64,000 nt of DNA, from the NCBI RefSeq assembly GCF_000284295.1, contig NC_017093.1, positions 3,596,001-3,660,000 of the forward strand, written 5' to 3'. How positions within the stretch are numbered: the first letter of the stretch is position 1; each line of letters starts with the position of its first letter. Below are positions 15,930 through 24,579 of the stretch, one piece after another. Position numbers and translations under genes: made by a program. Source of the DNA: Actinoplanes missouriensis 431 (GTDB taxonomy: Bacteria; Actinomycetota; Actinomycetes; Mycobacteriales; Micromonosporaceae). The notes beneath the pieces are model-generated. The model made no database searches and was not told the origin of the DNA. It was given only the letters and a program-made list of their open reading frames with translations.

Positions 15930-16070
15930 GAACATGAGTTGCGGAGTGCTGTTCGAGTGCGTTGGTGGCGGCGCTGGTGACCGGCTCGTGCTGTCCGGCT
16001 GGCTGACAGTGCTGTTGCGCGCCCGGTTTGTCCGCGCTGAGCACCAGCCGGCCTCGGCGTTTCCAAGATC
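15930..16070 (+). repeat. Dispersed repeat family, copy A
   Basis: Shares long stretches with 39925-40045 (same strand) and 45263-45405 (opposite strand). The common core reads CCGGCTGG, then TG.TG(T/C)..GCGC, then GCTGAGC(A/G)CCA(G/A)CCGG. With copy B the identity extends through GCGTTTCCAAGATC. It lies in the non-coding space between convergent genes. Confidence 0.75.
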
Positions 16071-16103
16071 TGCGAAACCGGGGGCCGCGGGACGGAACCC
16101 GCG

Positions 16104-16154
16104 GCGCGCGGCTGCACGGGGCGCGCGGCTGCACGGGCCGCGCAGCTGCACGGG
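16104..16154 (+). repeat. 17-bp tandem repeat (3 copies)
   Basis: GCGCGCGGCTGCACGGG occurs twice exactly (16104-16120, 16121-16137) and once with two changes (16138-16154). The rest of 15921-16387 outside this array and repeat copy A shows no gene. Confidence 0.8.
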
Positions 16155-16350
16155 CGTGTGCCGGTCGGGTGCACGCGGATCGGGCGTTTGGCGGTGGGCC
16201 TTCGGTCAGGTCGCGGATTTGGGGACGGGTGGTGGGCTGGATGGGGTGAGCTGGAGCCGGGACTTGTCCCGGCGGACGCGCTGCGGCCTGGAGTTTCGCC
16301 TGGGTCGCGTGTCAGGTGGGGACTTTTGCGAAGGCGTACCGGAAAGGGAG

Positions 16351-16377
16351 CCCGGCCCGGCAGGAAGCCGGACCGGG
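16351..16377 (-). terminator. Hairpin downstream of the amidase gene
   Basis: CCCGGCCCGGC (16351-16361), loop AGGAA, GCCGGACCGGG (16367-16377), one mismatch. It lies 10 bp past the amidase stop codon on the minus strand. Confidence 0.6.
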
Positions 16378-16387
16378 ACGCGGGGTT

Positions 16388-17967
16388 CTACTGCATCTGG
16401 GCGACGACGTCGTCGGCGGAGAGGCGGCCTCGGTCGTCGGTCGTCTTGAGGGCGCGCGCGGTGGCGGCCGGCACCACGGGATCAGCCGGGCGGCGGTGAT
16501 GCCAATCGGTCACGGCCTGGTAGGCGGCTACGACGGCCAGGAGGCGGTCCTCCTCGTAGGGGCGCCGCCGAGGATGGTGCCGACCGGGACGCCGGTGGTG
16601 GTGAAGCCGATCGGGAAGCCGATCTCGGGGAGGCCGAGGATGTCGAACGGGACCGGGCTGGTCTGCACCACCACGTCGCACTTCTCGAAGATCTGGTCGA
16701 GGACGCGTTCGAGCAGCAGCAGCTTGGCGCGCTGACCGGTGATGAACTCGGTGCCGCCCATCAGCGCGCCCTGCAGCCAGCCGGTCACCGAGACCCCGAA
16801 GCCGCGCAGGTCGGTGCGGAGGTACGGCAGGAACGGCTCACTGCGTTCCGGCAGGCGCACGTTGTTGAAGTCGTTTCCGGTCAGCAGGTCCCACTGGTCC
16901 GGGAACGCGACGTCGACCAGGGAGACGTCGGTGATGCCGTCCAGGGTGGACAGGAAGGTCTGCCGGGTGGCGGTGGACGCGTACCCGGGGAGCACGCCGA
17001 CCCGGGTGCGCCGGCGGACCCGGCAGCGGCCCTTCGCGACGACCGGGGTGGCGGCCTCGATCAGATCAGGCAGGGGCGGCAGGCCCTGGGTACGCGGGTC
17101 GGCCGGGTCCTCGCCCGCCATCGCGGTGAGCATGATCGCCGCGTCCTTGGCGTCCCGGGCGAGCGGGCCCGGATGGTCCCGGGTGTAGCTGAGCGGGATG
17201 ATCCCGGCGAGCGACACCCGGCCCATCGTTGGTTTGAGACCGGTGAGGTTCTGCGCGTTCGACGGCGCGGTGATCGAGCCGCCGGTCTGGGTGCCGGTCC
17301 CGGAGGCCGCCATCCGGCCGGCGACCGAGGTGGCGGTGCCGGTCGACGAGCCGCCCGGGTCGGTGGCCGGGTTGCCGGGCGTCCACGCGTTGACCGTGGT
17401 GACACGGCCGTCCGGGGTGGTCGCGCGGGTGGTGGCGAGCGGGCCCATCTGGGTCTTGCCGAGCACGATCGCGCCGCTCGCCCTGAGCTTGGCGACCGGG
17501 GTGGCGTCGTACGGCGGGACGAAGTCCTGGAACAGGAACGAGTTCGCGGTGGTCCGCACCCCCGCCGTCCAGTAGTTGTCCTTGATCGCCAGCGGGATGC
17601 CGTGCAGCGGAGTGGTCTGCCGCTTGCGGCCGGCGGCCTTCGCGGCGGCCCGCGCCTCGTCCGCGAGAACCGTGTTGAACGCCCGGTAGACCCCGTCGAA
17701 CCTGCCGATCCGGGCGAGGTACGCCTCGACGATGTCGGCCGGCTTCAGCTTGCCGTACCGGATCATCCAGGCCGCCTCGGCGACGGTCAGCTCGGTCGGG
17801 TCGCTGATCGCTTCCGGTCGCGGCTTCACGTAGGCGCCGTCGCCGAACTTCGGCGTCCGGCCGGACCAGGCGGAGGCGGCGGCGGGCAGGGCGGCAGCAC
17901 CGGCGGCGGCGGCCGCGGTGATCGCTGCGGTGCGGGCCAGGAACACCCGGCGGTTCACGGCGGTCAT
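16388..17967 (-). pseudogene. Tat-exported amidase-signature enzyme, apparently frameshifted near its C-terminus
   Basis: About 526 aa if the frame is restored. The N-terminus is a Tat signal (N-R-R-V-F-L-A then an Ala-rich core). The amidase catalytic triad is present: Lys in A-I-K-D-N, cis-Ser in P-G-G-S-S-T-G and the nucleophile Ser in T-Q-T-G-G-S-I. Family members hydrolyse amides. At 16559-16562 a four-base G run (C on the coding strand) breaks the frame: one frame gives G-T-I-L-G-G-A-P then a short false tail, the next continues Y-E-E-D-R-L-L-A-V-V-A-A-Y-Q. One missing base would explain it, either a real mutation or a sequence error. Confidence 0.8.
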
Positions 17968-18263
17968 CGGCGCCACTCCGTACTGATCGAGGGGTAGAGC
18001 AGGGGCGCCGGTTGCTGGGACAGCGCGGCGGCGTGCGCCGGGTCGCTGCCGGCGGGGGCGGGCATCTGGAACGAGGCGAGGGCGGTGACGCTGCCGCGCA
18101 CGAACGAGCGCAGCGAGGCGAGCACGGAGTCCCGGCCGGGGGAACCGGTCACCGGGTCGGCGGTGGTGCCGGCCGGGAGCTGGTCCAGGTCGATTCCAAG
18201 AGACGCGAGGCGAGCCCGGATCATGGTGTTCAGCTCGGCGTCCGTAGGTGGGGTGACAGCCAT
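17964..18263 (-). CDS. Small protein coupled to the amidase gene
   Basis: 99 aa, starting M-A-V-T-P-P-T-D-A-E-L-N with an acidic helical N-terminus (I-R-A-R-L-A-S-L-G-I-D-L-D-Q-L-P), then a helical segment (V-L-A-S-L-R-S-F-V-R-G-S-V-T-A-L) and a Pro/Ala-rich tail. No membrane segment or known domain. Its stop overlaps the amidase start by 4 nt (ATGA), so the two are translationally coupled, and it may assist or regulate the amidase. The ATG at 18263 follows an AAGGG ribosome site. Confidence 0.6.
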   Translation of the reverse strand: MAVTPPTDAELNTMIRARLASLGIDLDQLPAGTTADPVTGSPGRDSVLASLRSFVRGSVTALASFQMPAPAGSDPAHAAALSQQPAPLLYPSISTEWRR

Positions 18264-18385
18264 GATCAACACCCTTGGAGCCGTCTGTGTCGTTGCTGTG
18301 TCGGCGGCGTTCCGTGGTGGTGTCCGGTTGGCCGGGATCCATCGTGGACTGTCGGATTCGCCCGGCTAAAGCCTGATCAGGACTT

Positions 18386-18649
18386 TCACGAGGGTAAGCG
18401 GGCGCCCAGCTTGAGCATCATCCGGTCCAGGGACCAGGAACGTTCCGCGATCGGCCACACCTTGGCGGGGATCCGGGTGCCGGCCGCGGTGACATAGGGC
18501 TCGACGGTGAGCACGTCGTCCAGGATCTCGGCGCCGGTGCTGGAGCCGTCGGCGAAGCACAGGGTCAGCGGCCCGTCCCCGGTCGTCTCGTGGACGTTGA
18601 CCTCCACGCCGCGGAACAGGTGCGAGTAGCCGACCTCGCCGGTCGTCAT
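18386..18649 (-). CDS. Hypothetical small protein coupled to a GntR regulator
   Basis: 87 aa. Mostly beta-strand pattern: E-V-N-V-H-E, L-T-L-C-F-A-D-G-S-S, D-V-L-T-V-E-P-Y-V-T, then a C-terminal helix (S-L-D-R-M-M-L-K-L-G). No signal peptide, membrane segment or family recognised. Its ATG overlaps the end of the GntR gene by 4 nt, so it is made from the same transcript and may act with that regulator or its regulon. Confidence 0.6.
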   Translation of the reverse strand: MTTGEVGYSHLFRGVEVNVHETTGDGPLTLCFADGSSTGAEILDDVLTVEPYVTAAGTRIPAKVWPIAERSWSLDRMMLKLGARLPS

Positions 18650-19299
18650 CGCAGCCCCGCCGTCACCCGGATGATCCGGGCGGTGTTCTCCACGTGCTCG
18701 CGGGCGACCCGGGCCGCGGTCTCGCCGTCACCGGCCCGCAGCGACGCGACGAGCCGGCGGTGCTGCGTGTTGACGATCTCGTCGTCGGCCGGCGTGAAGA
18801 CCACCGGCTGGTTCAGATTCCAATAATTGATTCTGGTACGGCGGTGCAGCTGCTCGACAACCGTGTTCGTCGCGGCTTCGGTGATGACGTCGTGGAAGAC
18901 GCTGTTCAGTTCGTTGCGTTGGAGCCGGGAGATCGAGTCGTCCTCCGTCGTCTCGATCAGCTCCTCGAGACGGGTCAGGGCGGGCTCGCTGATCCGCTGG
19001 GCGGCCAGGAAGGCGGCATGCGCCTCGACGCCCGCCCGGGCCTCCATGATCTCCAGGATCTCGGCGGCCGTGTGGTCGCGCACCACCCAGCCCCTGCGCT
19101 GCACGACCAGGCCCTCCTGCGCCAGCCGGAACAGGGCCTCCCGGACCGGGGTGCGGCTGACCTCGAGCCAGTCGCCGATCTCCTTCTCCACGAGCCGGTG
19201 GTTCGGGCGCAGCTCGGCGGAGAGGATCGCCTCGCGGAGACGGTCGTGCACCACGTCGGCGCGGTCGGCGCTGCGGTTCGCGGTGGGCGGGGTGGTCAT
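18646..19299 (-). CDS. GntR-family transcriptional regulator (FadR/FCD subfamily)
   Basis: 217 aa. Residues 12-75 are the winged-helix GntR domain (V-H-D-R-L-R-E-A-I-L-S, L-E-V-S-R-T-P-V-R-E-A-L-F-R-L). Residues 85-210 are the all-helical FCD effector domain, with metal-ligand-type residues in E-L-N-S-V-F-H-D-V-I and H-R-R-L-V-A-S-L and a later E-H-V-E-N. The domain usually senses a small organic acid. The gene is divergent from the LacI-type gene and leads the two-gene unit with the 87-aa protein. Confidence 0.9.
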   Translation of the reverse strand: MTTPPTANRSADRADVVHDRLREAILSAELRPNHRLVEKEIGDWLEVSRTPVREALFRLAQEGLVVQRRGWVVRDHTAAEILEIMEARAGVEAHAAFLAAQRISEPALTRLEELIETTEDDSISRLQRNELNSVFHDVITEAATNTVVEQLHRRTRINYWNLNQPVVFTPADDEIVNTQHRRLVASLRAGDGETAARVAREHVENTARIIRVTAGLR

Positions 19300-19369
19300 G
19301 GTGATCTATGGTATGCAGGCCGGTACACCCGCAGCCTGACCGGGCCGCGACACGCGGGAACGTGGCTGT

Positions 19370-19381
19370 TGAAATGTTTCA
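19370..19381. promoter_or_regulatory. LacI-family operator
   Basis: TGAAATGTTTCA, one base from the perfect TGAAACGTTTCA at 33208-33219. It lies 52 bp before the TTG start of the LacI-type gene, a normal place for autoregulation. Confidence 0.7.
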
Positions 19382-19433
19382 GTCCGGGTGGTTCACTCGA
19401 AGTTCCACGTCCGTCTCGGCGAAAGGTCCACCG

Positions 19434-20468
19434 TTGACGCGCAACGGCCGCGCACCCTCGGTCAAGGATGTCGCCGCAGCCGCGGGTGTCTCACTCGGCA
19501 CGGTGTCGAACGTGCTCAACCGCCCCGCCGTGGTCAGCACCGCGACCCGCGAGCGTGTCGAGCGCGCCATGGCCGAGCTGGGCTTCATCCGCAACGAATC
19601 CGCCCGCCAGCTGCGTGCCGGCACCAGCCGCGCCCTGGCGTACGTCATGCTCGACGGCGGGAACCCGTTCTTCCACGACGTGGCGGAGGGAATCGAGACC
19701 GCCGCCGAGGACGCCGACCTGTCGCTCTTCGTCTGCAACAGCAACGGCCGCGGCGACCGCGAGGCCAAGCACCTCGACCGGCTCGTGCAGCAGCGCGTCC
19801 AGGGCATCCTGATCACCCCGGCCGACCCGGACGCGCCGCACCTCGCCGAGATCGCCCAGCGCGGCACCCCGTTCGTGATGGTCGACCGCCTCAGCCGGGC
19901 CGGCGACCACTGCTCGGTCAGCGTCGACGACGTGCTCGGCGGCCGGATCGCCGTCGAGCACCTGATCGATCGCGGGCATCAGCGCGTCGCGTTCGTCGGC
20001 GGGCCGTCGCACATCGGCCAGGTGCGGGAGCGGTTGCAGGGCGCACGGGAGGTGTGGGCCGAGTTCGGGCTGCCCGCCGACGACCTGATCAACCTGCCGA
20101 CCGAGGCGATGACCGTCACCGAGGGCCGCTCGGCCGGCGAACGGCTGGCCGGCCTGCCCAGCCGGCGGCGGCCGACCGCGGCGTTCTGCGCCAACGACCT
20201 GCTCGCGCTCGGGCTGCTGCAGCACGCGGTCACGGCCGGGCTGCGGGTGCCGGACGACCTGGCCATCGTCGGTTTCGACGACATCGACTTCGCGGCGGCC
20301 GCGGCGGTGCCGCTCACGTCGGTACGCCAGCCGCGGCAGGAACTCGGGCGGACCGCGGCGCGGCTGGTCCTGGACGAGGCGACCAACCCGGATCACGTGC
20401 ATGAGCAGGCCACGTTCGTGCCGGCGCTGGTGGCGCGGGCGTCGACGGGGCTGGTCCGGCGGTCGTGA
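19434..20468 (+). CDS. LacI-family transcriptional regulator (candidate rhamnose repressor)
   Basis: 344 aa. Residues 7-55 form the LacI HTH and hinge (S-V-K-D-V-A-A-A-A-G-V-S-L-G-T-V-S-N-V-L-N), followed by a type I periplasmic-binding-protein effector domain (A-Y-V-M-L-D-G-G-N-P-F-F, F-V-M-V-D-R-L, V-A-F-V-G-G-P-S-H, P-T-A-A-F-C-A-N-D-L-L-A). The TTG at 19434 puts the HTH at the usual distance from the N-terminus; an in-frame ATG at 19372 would lie inside the operator. A matching operator at the rha-lut promoter suggests it controls that operon; this is inference. Confidence 0.88.
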   Translation: MTRNGRAPSVKDVAAAAGVSLGTVSNVLNRPAVVSTATRERVERAMAELGFIRNESARQLRAGTSRALAYVMLDGGNPFFHDVAEGIETAAEDADLSLFVCNSNGRGDREAKHLDRLVQQRVQGILITPADPDAPHLAEIAQRGTPFVMVDRLSRAGDHCSVSVDDVLGGRIAVEHLIDRGHQRVAFVGGPSHIGQVRERLQGAREVWAEFGLPADDLINLPTEAMTVTEGRSAGERLAGLPSRRRPTAAFCANDLLALGLLQHAVTAGLRVPDDLAIVGFDDIDFAAAAAVPLTSVRQPRQELGRTAARLVLDEATNPDHVHEQATFVPALVARASTGLVRRS

Positions 20469-21322
20469 TGCGTCTGCACGTCGGCTGTGCGATGTGGAGT
20501 CTCAAGTCGTGGCAGGGGCGCTTCCTGCCGCATCCGGCGACACCCGCCGAGCGGCTGCGGGCCTACGCGAGCTGGTGCAGCGCGGTGGAGGGGAACACCA
20601 CGTTCTACGCGATCCCGGCACGGGAGACCGTGGAGACGTGGGCGGCGCAGTTGCCGTCCGGCTTCCGGTTCGTCGCCAAGATTCCGAAGGTCGTGACCCA
20701 CGAGCGCCGGCTGGTGGATTTCGAGGCGCCGCTGGGGGCGTTCCTGGATGCGCTTGAGCCGCTCGGATCCCGTACCCACATGCTCTGGATCCAATTACCC
20801 GGGTCCTTCGGACCGCAGGATCTGCAGGTGCTCGGCCGATTTCTGCGGCGGGCGCCCGACGGGTATCGCTGGGGCGTCGAAGTGCGTCATCCCGATTTCT
20901 TCACCGCGCCGGCCGAGCTGGAACGGATGTTGACGTCGTTCGATGCGGAATGGATCCCGTTCGACACGACCACGTTCTTCGCCAGCCCGCCGACCAGCGA
21001 CGCCGAGCGCGACGCCTGGACCAAGAAACCCCGCATGCCGCTGCGCGAGCATGCGATCACGTCCAGGCCCGTCGTGCGCTATCTGGGCAGAGATGATTCC
21101 GAGAGTACGGTCGACGGCTGGCAGAAATGGGTGACGACGGTAGCCGCATGGCTGCGCGAGGGCCGCACGCCGACGGTTTTCGTCCACACCCCGGACAATG
21201 CCGACGCCCCCGAGCTCTGCCGTCGCTTCTACGACCAGGTGCGGGCGGTGGTCCCGGACCTTGAACCGCTGCCCGAGCCGCTGCCGCTGCCGGAGCCGGA
21301 CGGACCCCTGACCCTGTTCTGA
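20468..21322 (+). CDS. DUF72 family protein (YecE-like)
   Basis: 284 aa TIM-barrel protein of the DUF72 family, whose function is not established. Typical blocks: H-V-G-C-A-M-W-S-L-K-S-W, A-V-E-G-N-T-T-F-Y-A-I-P, F-R-F-V-A-K-I-P-K-V-V-T-H, G-V-E-V-R-H-P-D-F-F and V-V-R-Y-L-G-R-D. The C-terminus is Pro/Glu/Leu-rich. The ATG shares its first base with the stop of the LacI gene (TGATG), and a GTG 3 nt earlier is possible; co-transcription with the regulator is likely. Confidence 0.88.
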   Translation: MRLHVGCAMWSLKSWQGRFLPHPATPAERLRAYASWCSAVEGNTTFYAIPARETVETWAAQLPSGFRFVAKIPKVVTHERRLVDFEAPLGAFLDALEPLGSRTHMLWIQLPGSFGPQDLQVLGRFLRRAPDGYRWGVEVRHPDFFTAPAELERMLTSFDAEWIPFDTTTFFASPPTSDAERDAWTKKPRMPLREHAITSRPVVRYLGRDDSESTVDGWQKWVTTVAAWLREGRTPTVFVHTPDNADAPELCRRFYDQVRAVVPDLEPLPEPLPLPEPDGPLTLF

Positions 21323-21353
21323 GCGCGAAGAGCCATTCGATAGATTGCGCGCC

Positions 21354-21761
21354 GTGGATCAACGGTCGGCAGGGGGCCGCGTCCTGGTGTGGACACAGTG
21401 GACATTGCTGGCTACGTGCCTGATCGGCAGCCTCGGGGTGCTGCTGCTGGCCGCGATCCGGGCCGGCGACCCCGGAGCGCTGCTGGCGCCGGGCCTCGAT
21501 CGTCTCGGGGATCCGAAGGACTCGCTGCCCGACTCGTTCCTGGCGTGGATCTTCGTGCCGGGCATGTTCGTGTCGTATTTCGTGTACGCGTTCGGCTTCG
21601 TCACGGTCTTCTTCGGCCTCGGCATGCTGATGCACACCTGGCAGGTGGGCGACCGCGCCACCTTCCGCCGGCTGCTGCGGAGCACGGCGGCCTGGGTGGC
21701 GCTGACCGCAGCCGCCCTCACCCCGTTCGGCGGCACCCTGCACAGCTGGCTCCTGGACTGA
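21354..21761 (+). CDS. Small integral membrane protein
   Basis: 135 aa with three membrane segments (about residues 10-35, 62-92, 105-125), including F-L-A-W-I-F-V-P-G-M-F-V-S-Y-F-V-Y-A-F-G-F. No family recognised. The GTG at 21354 is preceded 7 nt upstream by TAGATT, fitting a leaderless start, and is preferred to the TTG at 21345. Confidence 0.65.
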   Translation: MDQRSAGGRVLVWTQWTLLATCLIGSLGVLLLAAIRAGDPGALLAPGLDRLGDPKDSLPDSFLAWIFVPGMFVSYFVYAFGFVTVFFGLGMLMHTWQVGDRATFRRLLRSTAAWVALTAAALTPFGGTLHSWLLD

Positions 21762-21774
21762 TCGATAACGGACC

Positions 21775-21803
21775 GAAGGCCCGGCGGTTGCCGCCGGGCC
21801 TTC
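21775..21803. terminator. Strong hairpin between convergent genes
   Basis: GAAGGCCCGGCGG, loop TTG, CCGCCGGGCCTTC: a perfect 13-bp stem between the ends of the membrane protein gene and the polyester hydrolase gene; a bidirectional terminator. Confidence 0.85.
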
Positions 21804-21818
21804 GTCATCGGGTACGGG

Positions 21819-22670
21819 TCACGCGTGCGGGCAGGTGGCGCGGTACTCCTGGATCGTGGAGCCGGACGGGGCCGGGCAGAGGAACTGGTCGTACCGGGTG
21901 TCGTTGTCGATGAAGCGCTTGAGCCAGGACAGCGCGTACTTCGCGACGGTCACGTTGCCGCCCTCGGTCGGCGCCGAGTGGGTGGCGTTGTTGACCTCCA
22001 GGTACGCCTTCTCCGGCGCGCTGGACATGCTCGTGTAGAACGGCTCCGAGTGCGACGAGACCGGCGCGACCGTGTCGTTCTCGGCGCCGATGATCATGGT
22101 GGGGACGCGGACCGTGCCCCACGATTTGGTTCCGTGCCACGGGGTCATCGGGACTGCCGCCTGCAGGGCCGGGCGGGTGCGTGCCGCGGCGAGGCTGCCG
22201 CCGCCGCCCATCGAGTGGCCCATGACGCCGAGGCGGGTAGCGTCGATGCGGGTGCGCACGGAGCTGGTGTTCGTCAGGTAGTCCAGCGCGGCGAGCAGTT
22301 GCGTACCCCTGCTGTCGGGTTGGTCCCAGGTGCTCAGCGTGTTGATGGTGATCACGACGAAGCCCTGCGAGGCGAGCCGGGGTCCGAGCCAGGCGACGCT
22401 CGACTGGGTGGCGGTGAACCCGGGGGAGATGGCGACCGCGCCGAACGTGCCGTCGGCGGTGCTCGTCGGGTAGTAGATGGTGCCGCCGCCGAAGCCGCTC
22501 TGCCGGGCGACGGTGGTCTGCGAGACGGCGTAGGTGCCGCGGGACGCTTCGATGCTGCTGTTGGTCGGTGCGGGGCCACGCTCGTACGGGTTGGCGGCGA
22601 GCGCCTGCGTGGGGGCGACCAGGACGGAGGCAGCCGCGGCGAGCGAGGCGACCAGGAGTGAGACTCTCAT
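21819..22670 (-). CDS. Secreted polyester hydrolase (cutinase/PET-hydrolase family)
   Basis: 283 aa with a Sec signal peptide ending A-L-A near residue 25. The mature part matches actinobacterial cutinases of the TfCut2/LCC/IsPETase group: [43 protein letters not shown]. Catalytic triad by position: Ser153 (G-H-S-M-G), Asp199 (E-N-D-T-V-A-P), His231 (A-T-H-S-A-P). Two C-terminal Cys (F-L-C-P, A-T-C-P) probably form the family disulfide. It should cleave cutin-like or synthetic polyesters outside the cell. Phe85 replaces the usual oxyanion-hole Tyr, and Ser follows the catalytic His. Confidence 0.92.
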   Translation of the reverse strand: MRVSLLVASLAAAASVLVAPTQALAANPYERGPAPTNSSIEASRGTYAVSQTTVARQSGFGGGTIYYPTSTADGTFGAVAISPGFTATQSSVAWLGPRLASQGFVVITINTLSTWDQPDSRGTQLLAALDYLTNTSSVRTRIDATRLGVMGHSMGGGGSLAAARTRPALQAAVPMTPWHGTKSWGTVRVPTMIIGAENDTVAPVSSHSEPFYTSMSSAPEKAYLEVNNATHSAPTEGGNVTVAKYALSWLKRFIDNDTRYDQFLCPAPSGSTIQEYRATCPHA

Positions 22671-22884
22671 GCGGGGACTCCCTGGGGTGTGGGAACGTGC
22701 ACACATAGAAGGGTCTTGATCGGCCCTACTCGCCGGTAATCCCACTGACTACATGCTGCGGCGATATGTAACACGCCGGAAATTGCGTTGCCGCGCGTGT
22801 GAACTGGGCCAACAATGATCGACATGACGTTCTGAGCAGCCACCGTGAGCCTGTGCCAACTCTCCTTCGAAAGATGAACGTCTC

Positions 22885-23937
22885 TTGTCTGTCACCGTTT
22901 TCGCGGGCGAAAGCAGCTGGATCGAGTCCGCCGCCGTCGCCCAATGTCATCAGGTCGCCGCTCTCGACGGCATGATCCACGTCGCCGGGATGCCGGACCT
23001 GCACCCCGGTAAGGGCGCTCCGATCGGCGCCGCCATGACCTCACGCGTGCTCTACCCCTTCCTCGTCGGCTCGGACATCGGCTGCGGGATCGCGGTCTTC
23101 CCGTTCCGGCTCAAAAAGGTCGTTCCGGAACGGCTCGCCCCGCGGTTCCCCGACCTGGATGAGCCTGTGGACTTAACGGATGAAAGCCTCGGAACGCTCG
23201 GCCGCGGCAACCATTTCGTGGAACTCGCCAAGGTCGACGCGGTTCTCGCCGAGACCGATCTCGCCGTGGGCGATCACGTGCTGCTCGTCCACAGCGGCTC
23301 CCGTGGCCTGGGCGAACGCATCCTGCGGGCGCACACCGAGACGCACGGCGCCGGCCCGGCCGCGGATCCCGCCGGATATCTCGAGGCGCACGACTCGGCC
23401 GTACGATGGGCGAGCCGGAACCGGCGCACCCTGGCCGCGCGGGTGGCCGAGGCGCTCGGCGCCGAGGTGAGCGAGCCGATCATCGACGTGTGTCACAACT
23501 CGGTGGAGGTCCGCGACGGGCTCTACCTGCACCGCAAGGGCGCCGCGCCGGGCGACGGCCGGCAGGTGCTGATCGCCGGCACCCGCGGCACCCGGTCCTA
23601 TCTGGTGGCCGCGCACGCCGGGGCCGACGCCGGCTATTCGGTCGCGCACGGCGCCGGCCGCAAGATGTCCCGCGCCGACGCGCTGCGCCGCGGCAAGGCC
23701 AAACACACCATCGAGGAGCTTCGGCGTACGCCGGTCGGCTCCCACGTCGTGTGCGGCGACCGGCAGTTGCTGTTCGAGGAGGCGCCGACCGCCTACAAGC
23801 GGATCGAGCAGGTGATCGGCGACCTGGTCAGTTTCGGACTCGCCACACCGGTGCTGACCACGGTGCCGGTGATCACCTACAAGACGGCCGACAAGCACGC
23901 GTCCCATCGCGGGTCGCGGGCGGGCCGGCCTCGATGA
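22885..23937 (+). CDS. RtcB-family RNA ligase paralog
   Basis: 350 aa, shorter than canonical RtcB (about 400 or more). RtcB blocks are present: G-M-P-D-L-H-P-G-K-G-A-P-I-G, S-D-I-G-C-G-I with the metal-binding Cys, G-R-G-N-H-F-V-E, H-S-G-S-R-G-L-G, and A-H-G-A-G-R-K-M-S-R with the His that would carry GMP. RtcB joins RNA 3'-phosphate to 5'-OH ends. The short form resembles the paralogs often found with the release factor PrfH, but no prfH gene is in this window. The TTG start at 22885 is the best start seen. Confidence 0.85.
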   Translation: MSVTVFAGESSWIESAAVAQCHQVAALDGMIHVAGMPDLHPGKGAPIGAAMTSRVLYPFLVGSDIGCGIAVFPFRLKKVVPERLAPRFPDLDEPVDLTDESLGTLGRGNHFVELAKVDAVLAETDLAVGDHVLLVHSGSRGLGERILRAHTETHGAGPAADPAGYLEAHDSAVRWASRNRRTLAARVAEALGAEVSEPIIDVCHNSVEVRDGLYLHRKGAAPGDGRQVLIAGTRGTRSYLVAAHAGADAGYSVAHGAGRKMSRADALRRGKAKHTIEELRRTPVGSHVVCGDRQLLFEEAPTAYKRIEQVIGDLVSFGLATPVLTTVPVITYKTADKHASHRGSRAGRPR

Positions 23938-23963
23938 ACTCACGGTGAGCCGGCACGGGACGG

Positions 23964-24521
23964 TCACTGCCGGATGGCCTCGGCGAGGCGGGTTATCCCG
24001 TACTCGAAAGCGGCCTCGACGTCCCCACCCAGGTTGAACGCACCGGCCAGCTCCATGCTGATGAAGCCGTTGCCCCACGCGGTGAACAGGCGGGCGGCGT
24101 TGAGGGCCTGATCCGGACCGGCCAGCTCGGCGGTCACCTCCAGGACCGGCGCGCTCGCCTCGGTCAGCATGTCGGTGTCGGTCGGCACCGCCTCCGGGGT
24201 CCAGCCGAGGATCAGGCGGTAACCGGCGGGACGCGCGTGCGCGAACGACCGGAAGGCGCGGGCCAGCTCGGCGAGGTCCGCGCGGGGGTCGGCGGTGCGG
24301 GGTACGGCGTGCAGCTGCGCTCCGAGATCCTCGACGGTGGCCTTCGCGACCAGGCTGATCAGGGCCTCGCGGTTGCGCACCCGCTTGTAGAGCGACGGCG
24401 CGCGCACACCCACCCGCTCGGCGACGGCCTGCATGGTCAGGCGGTCCAGGCCGTCGGCTTCGAGGATCTCCCGGGCGGCCGTGATGATCTCGTCGAGCGA
24501 TGTGCGTTCCGGCGTCGGCAT
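23964..24521 (-). CDS. TetR-family transcriptional regulator
   Basis: 185 aa. Residues 8-55 are the TetR HTH (I-I-T-A-A-R-E-I-L, L-T-M-Q-A-V-A-E-R-V-G-V-R-A-P-S-L-Y-K-R-V). The C-terminal half matches the WHG-type ligand domain (A-R-P-A-G-Y-R-L-I-L, F-T-A-W-G-N-G-F-I-S-M-E-L). It is divergent from the MBL hydrolase gene, with two dyads between them that it probably binds, repressing itself and the hydrolase. Confidence 0.9.
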   Translation of the reverse strand: MPTPERTSLDEIITAAREILEADGLDRLTMQAVAERVGVRAPSLYKRVRNREALISLVAKATVEDLGAQLHAVPRTADPRADLAELARAFRSFAHARPAGYRLILGWTPEAVPTDTDMLTEASAPVLEVTAELAGPDQALNAARLFTAWGNGFISMELAGAFNLGGDVEAAFEYGITRLAEAIRQ

Positions 24522-24535
24522 ACGTGATCCTTTCG

Positions 24536-24565
24536 ATGGCTATTGACCGTAGCCATGATAGCTAT
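24536..24565. promoter_or_regulatory. Two dyads in the TetR/MBL divergent promoter
   Basis: ATGGCTA (24536-24542) and TAGCCAT (24550-24556) form a 7-7-7 inverted repeat, followed by the palindrome ATAGCTAT (24558-24565). These are probable TetR operators. TACCTT (24567-24572) lies 7 nt before the hydrolase ATG. Confidence 0.6.
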
Positions 24566-24579
24566 GTACCTTAGCTTTC

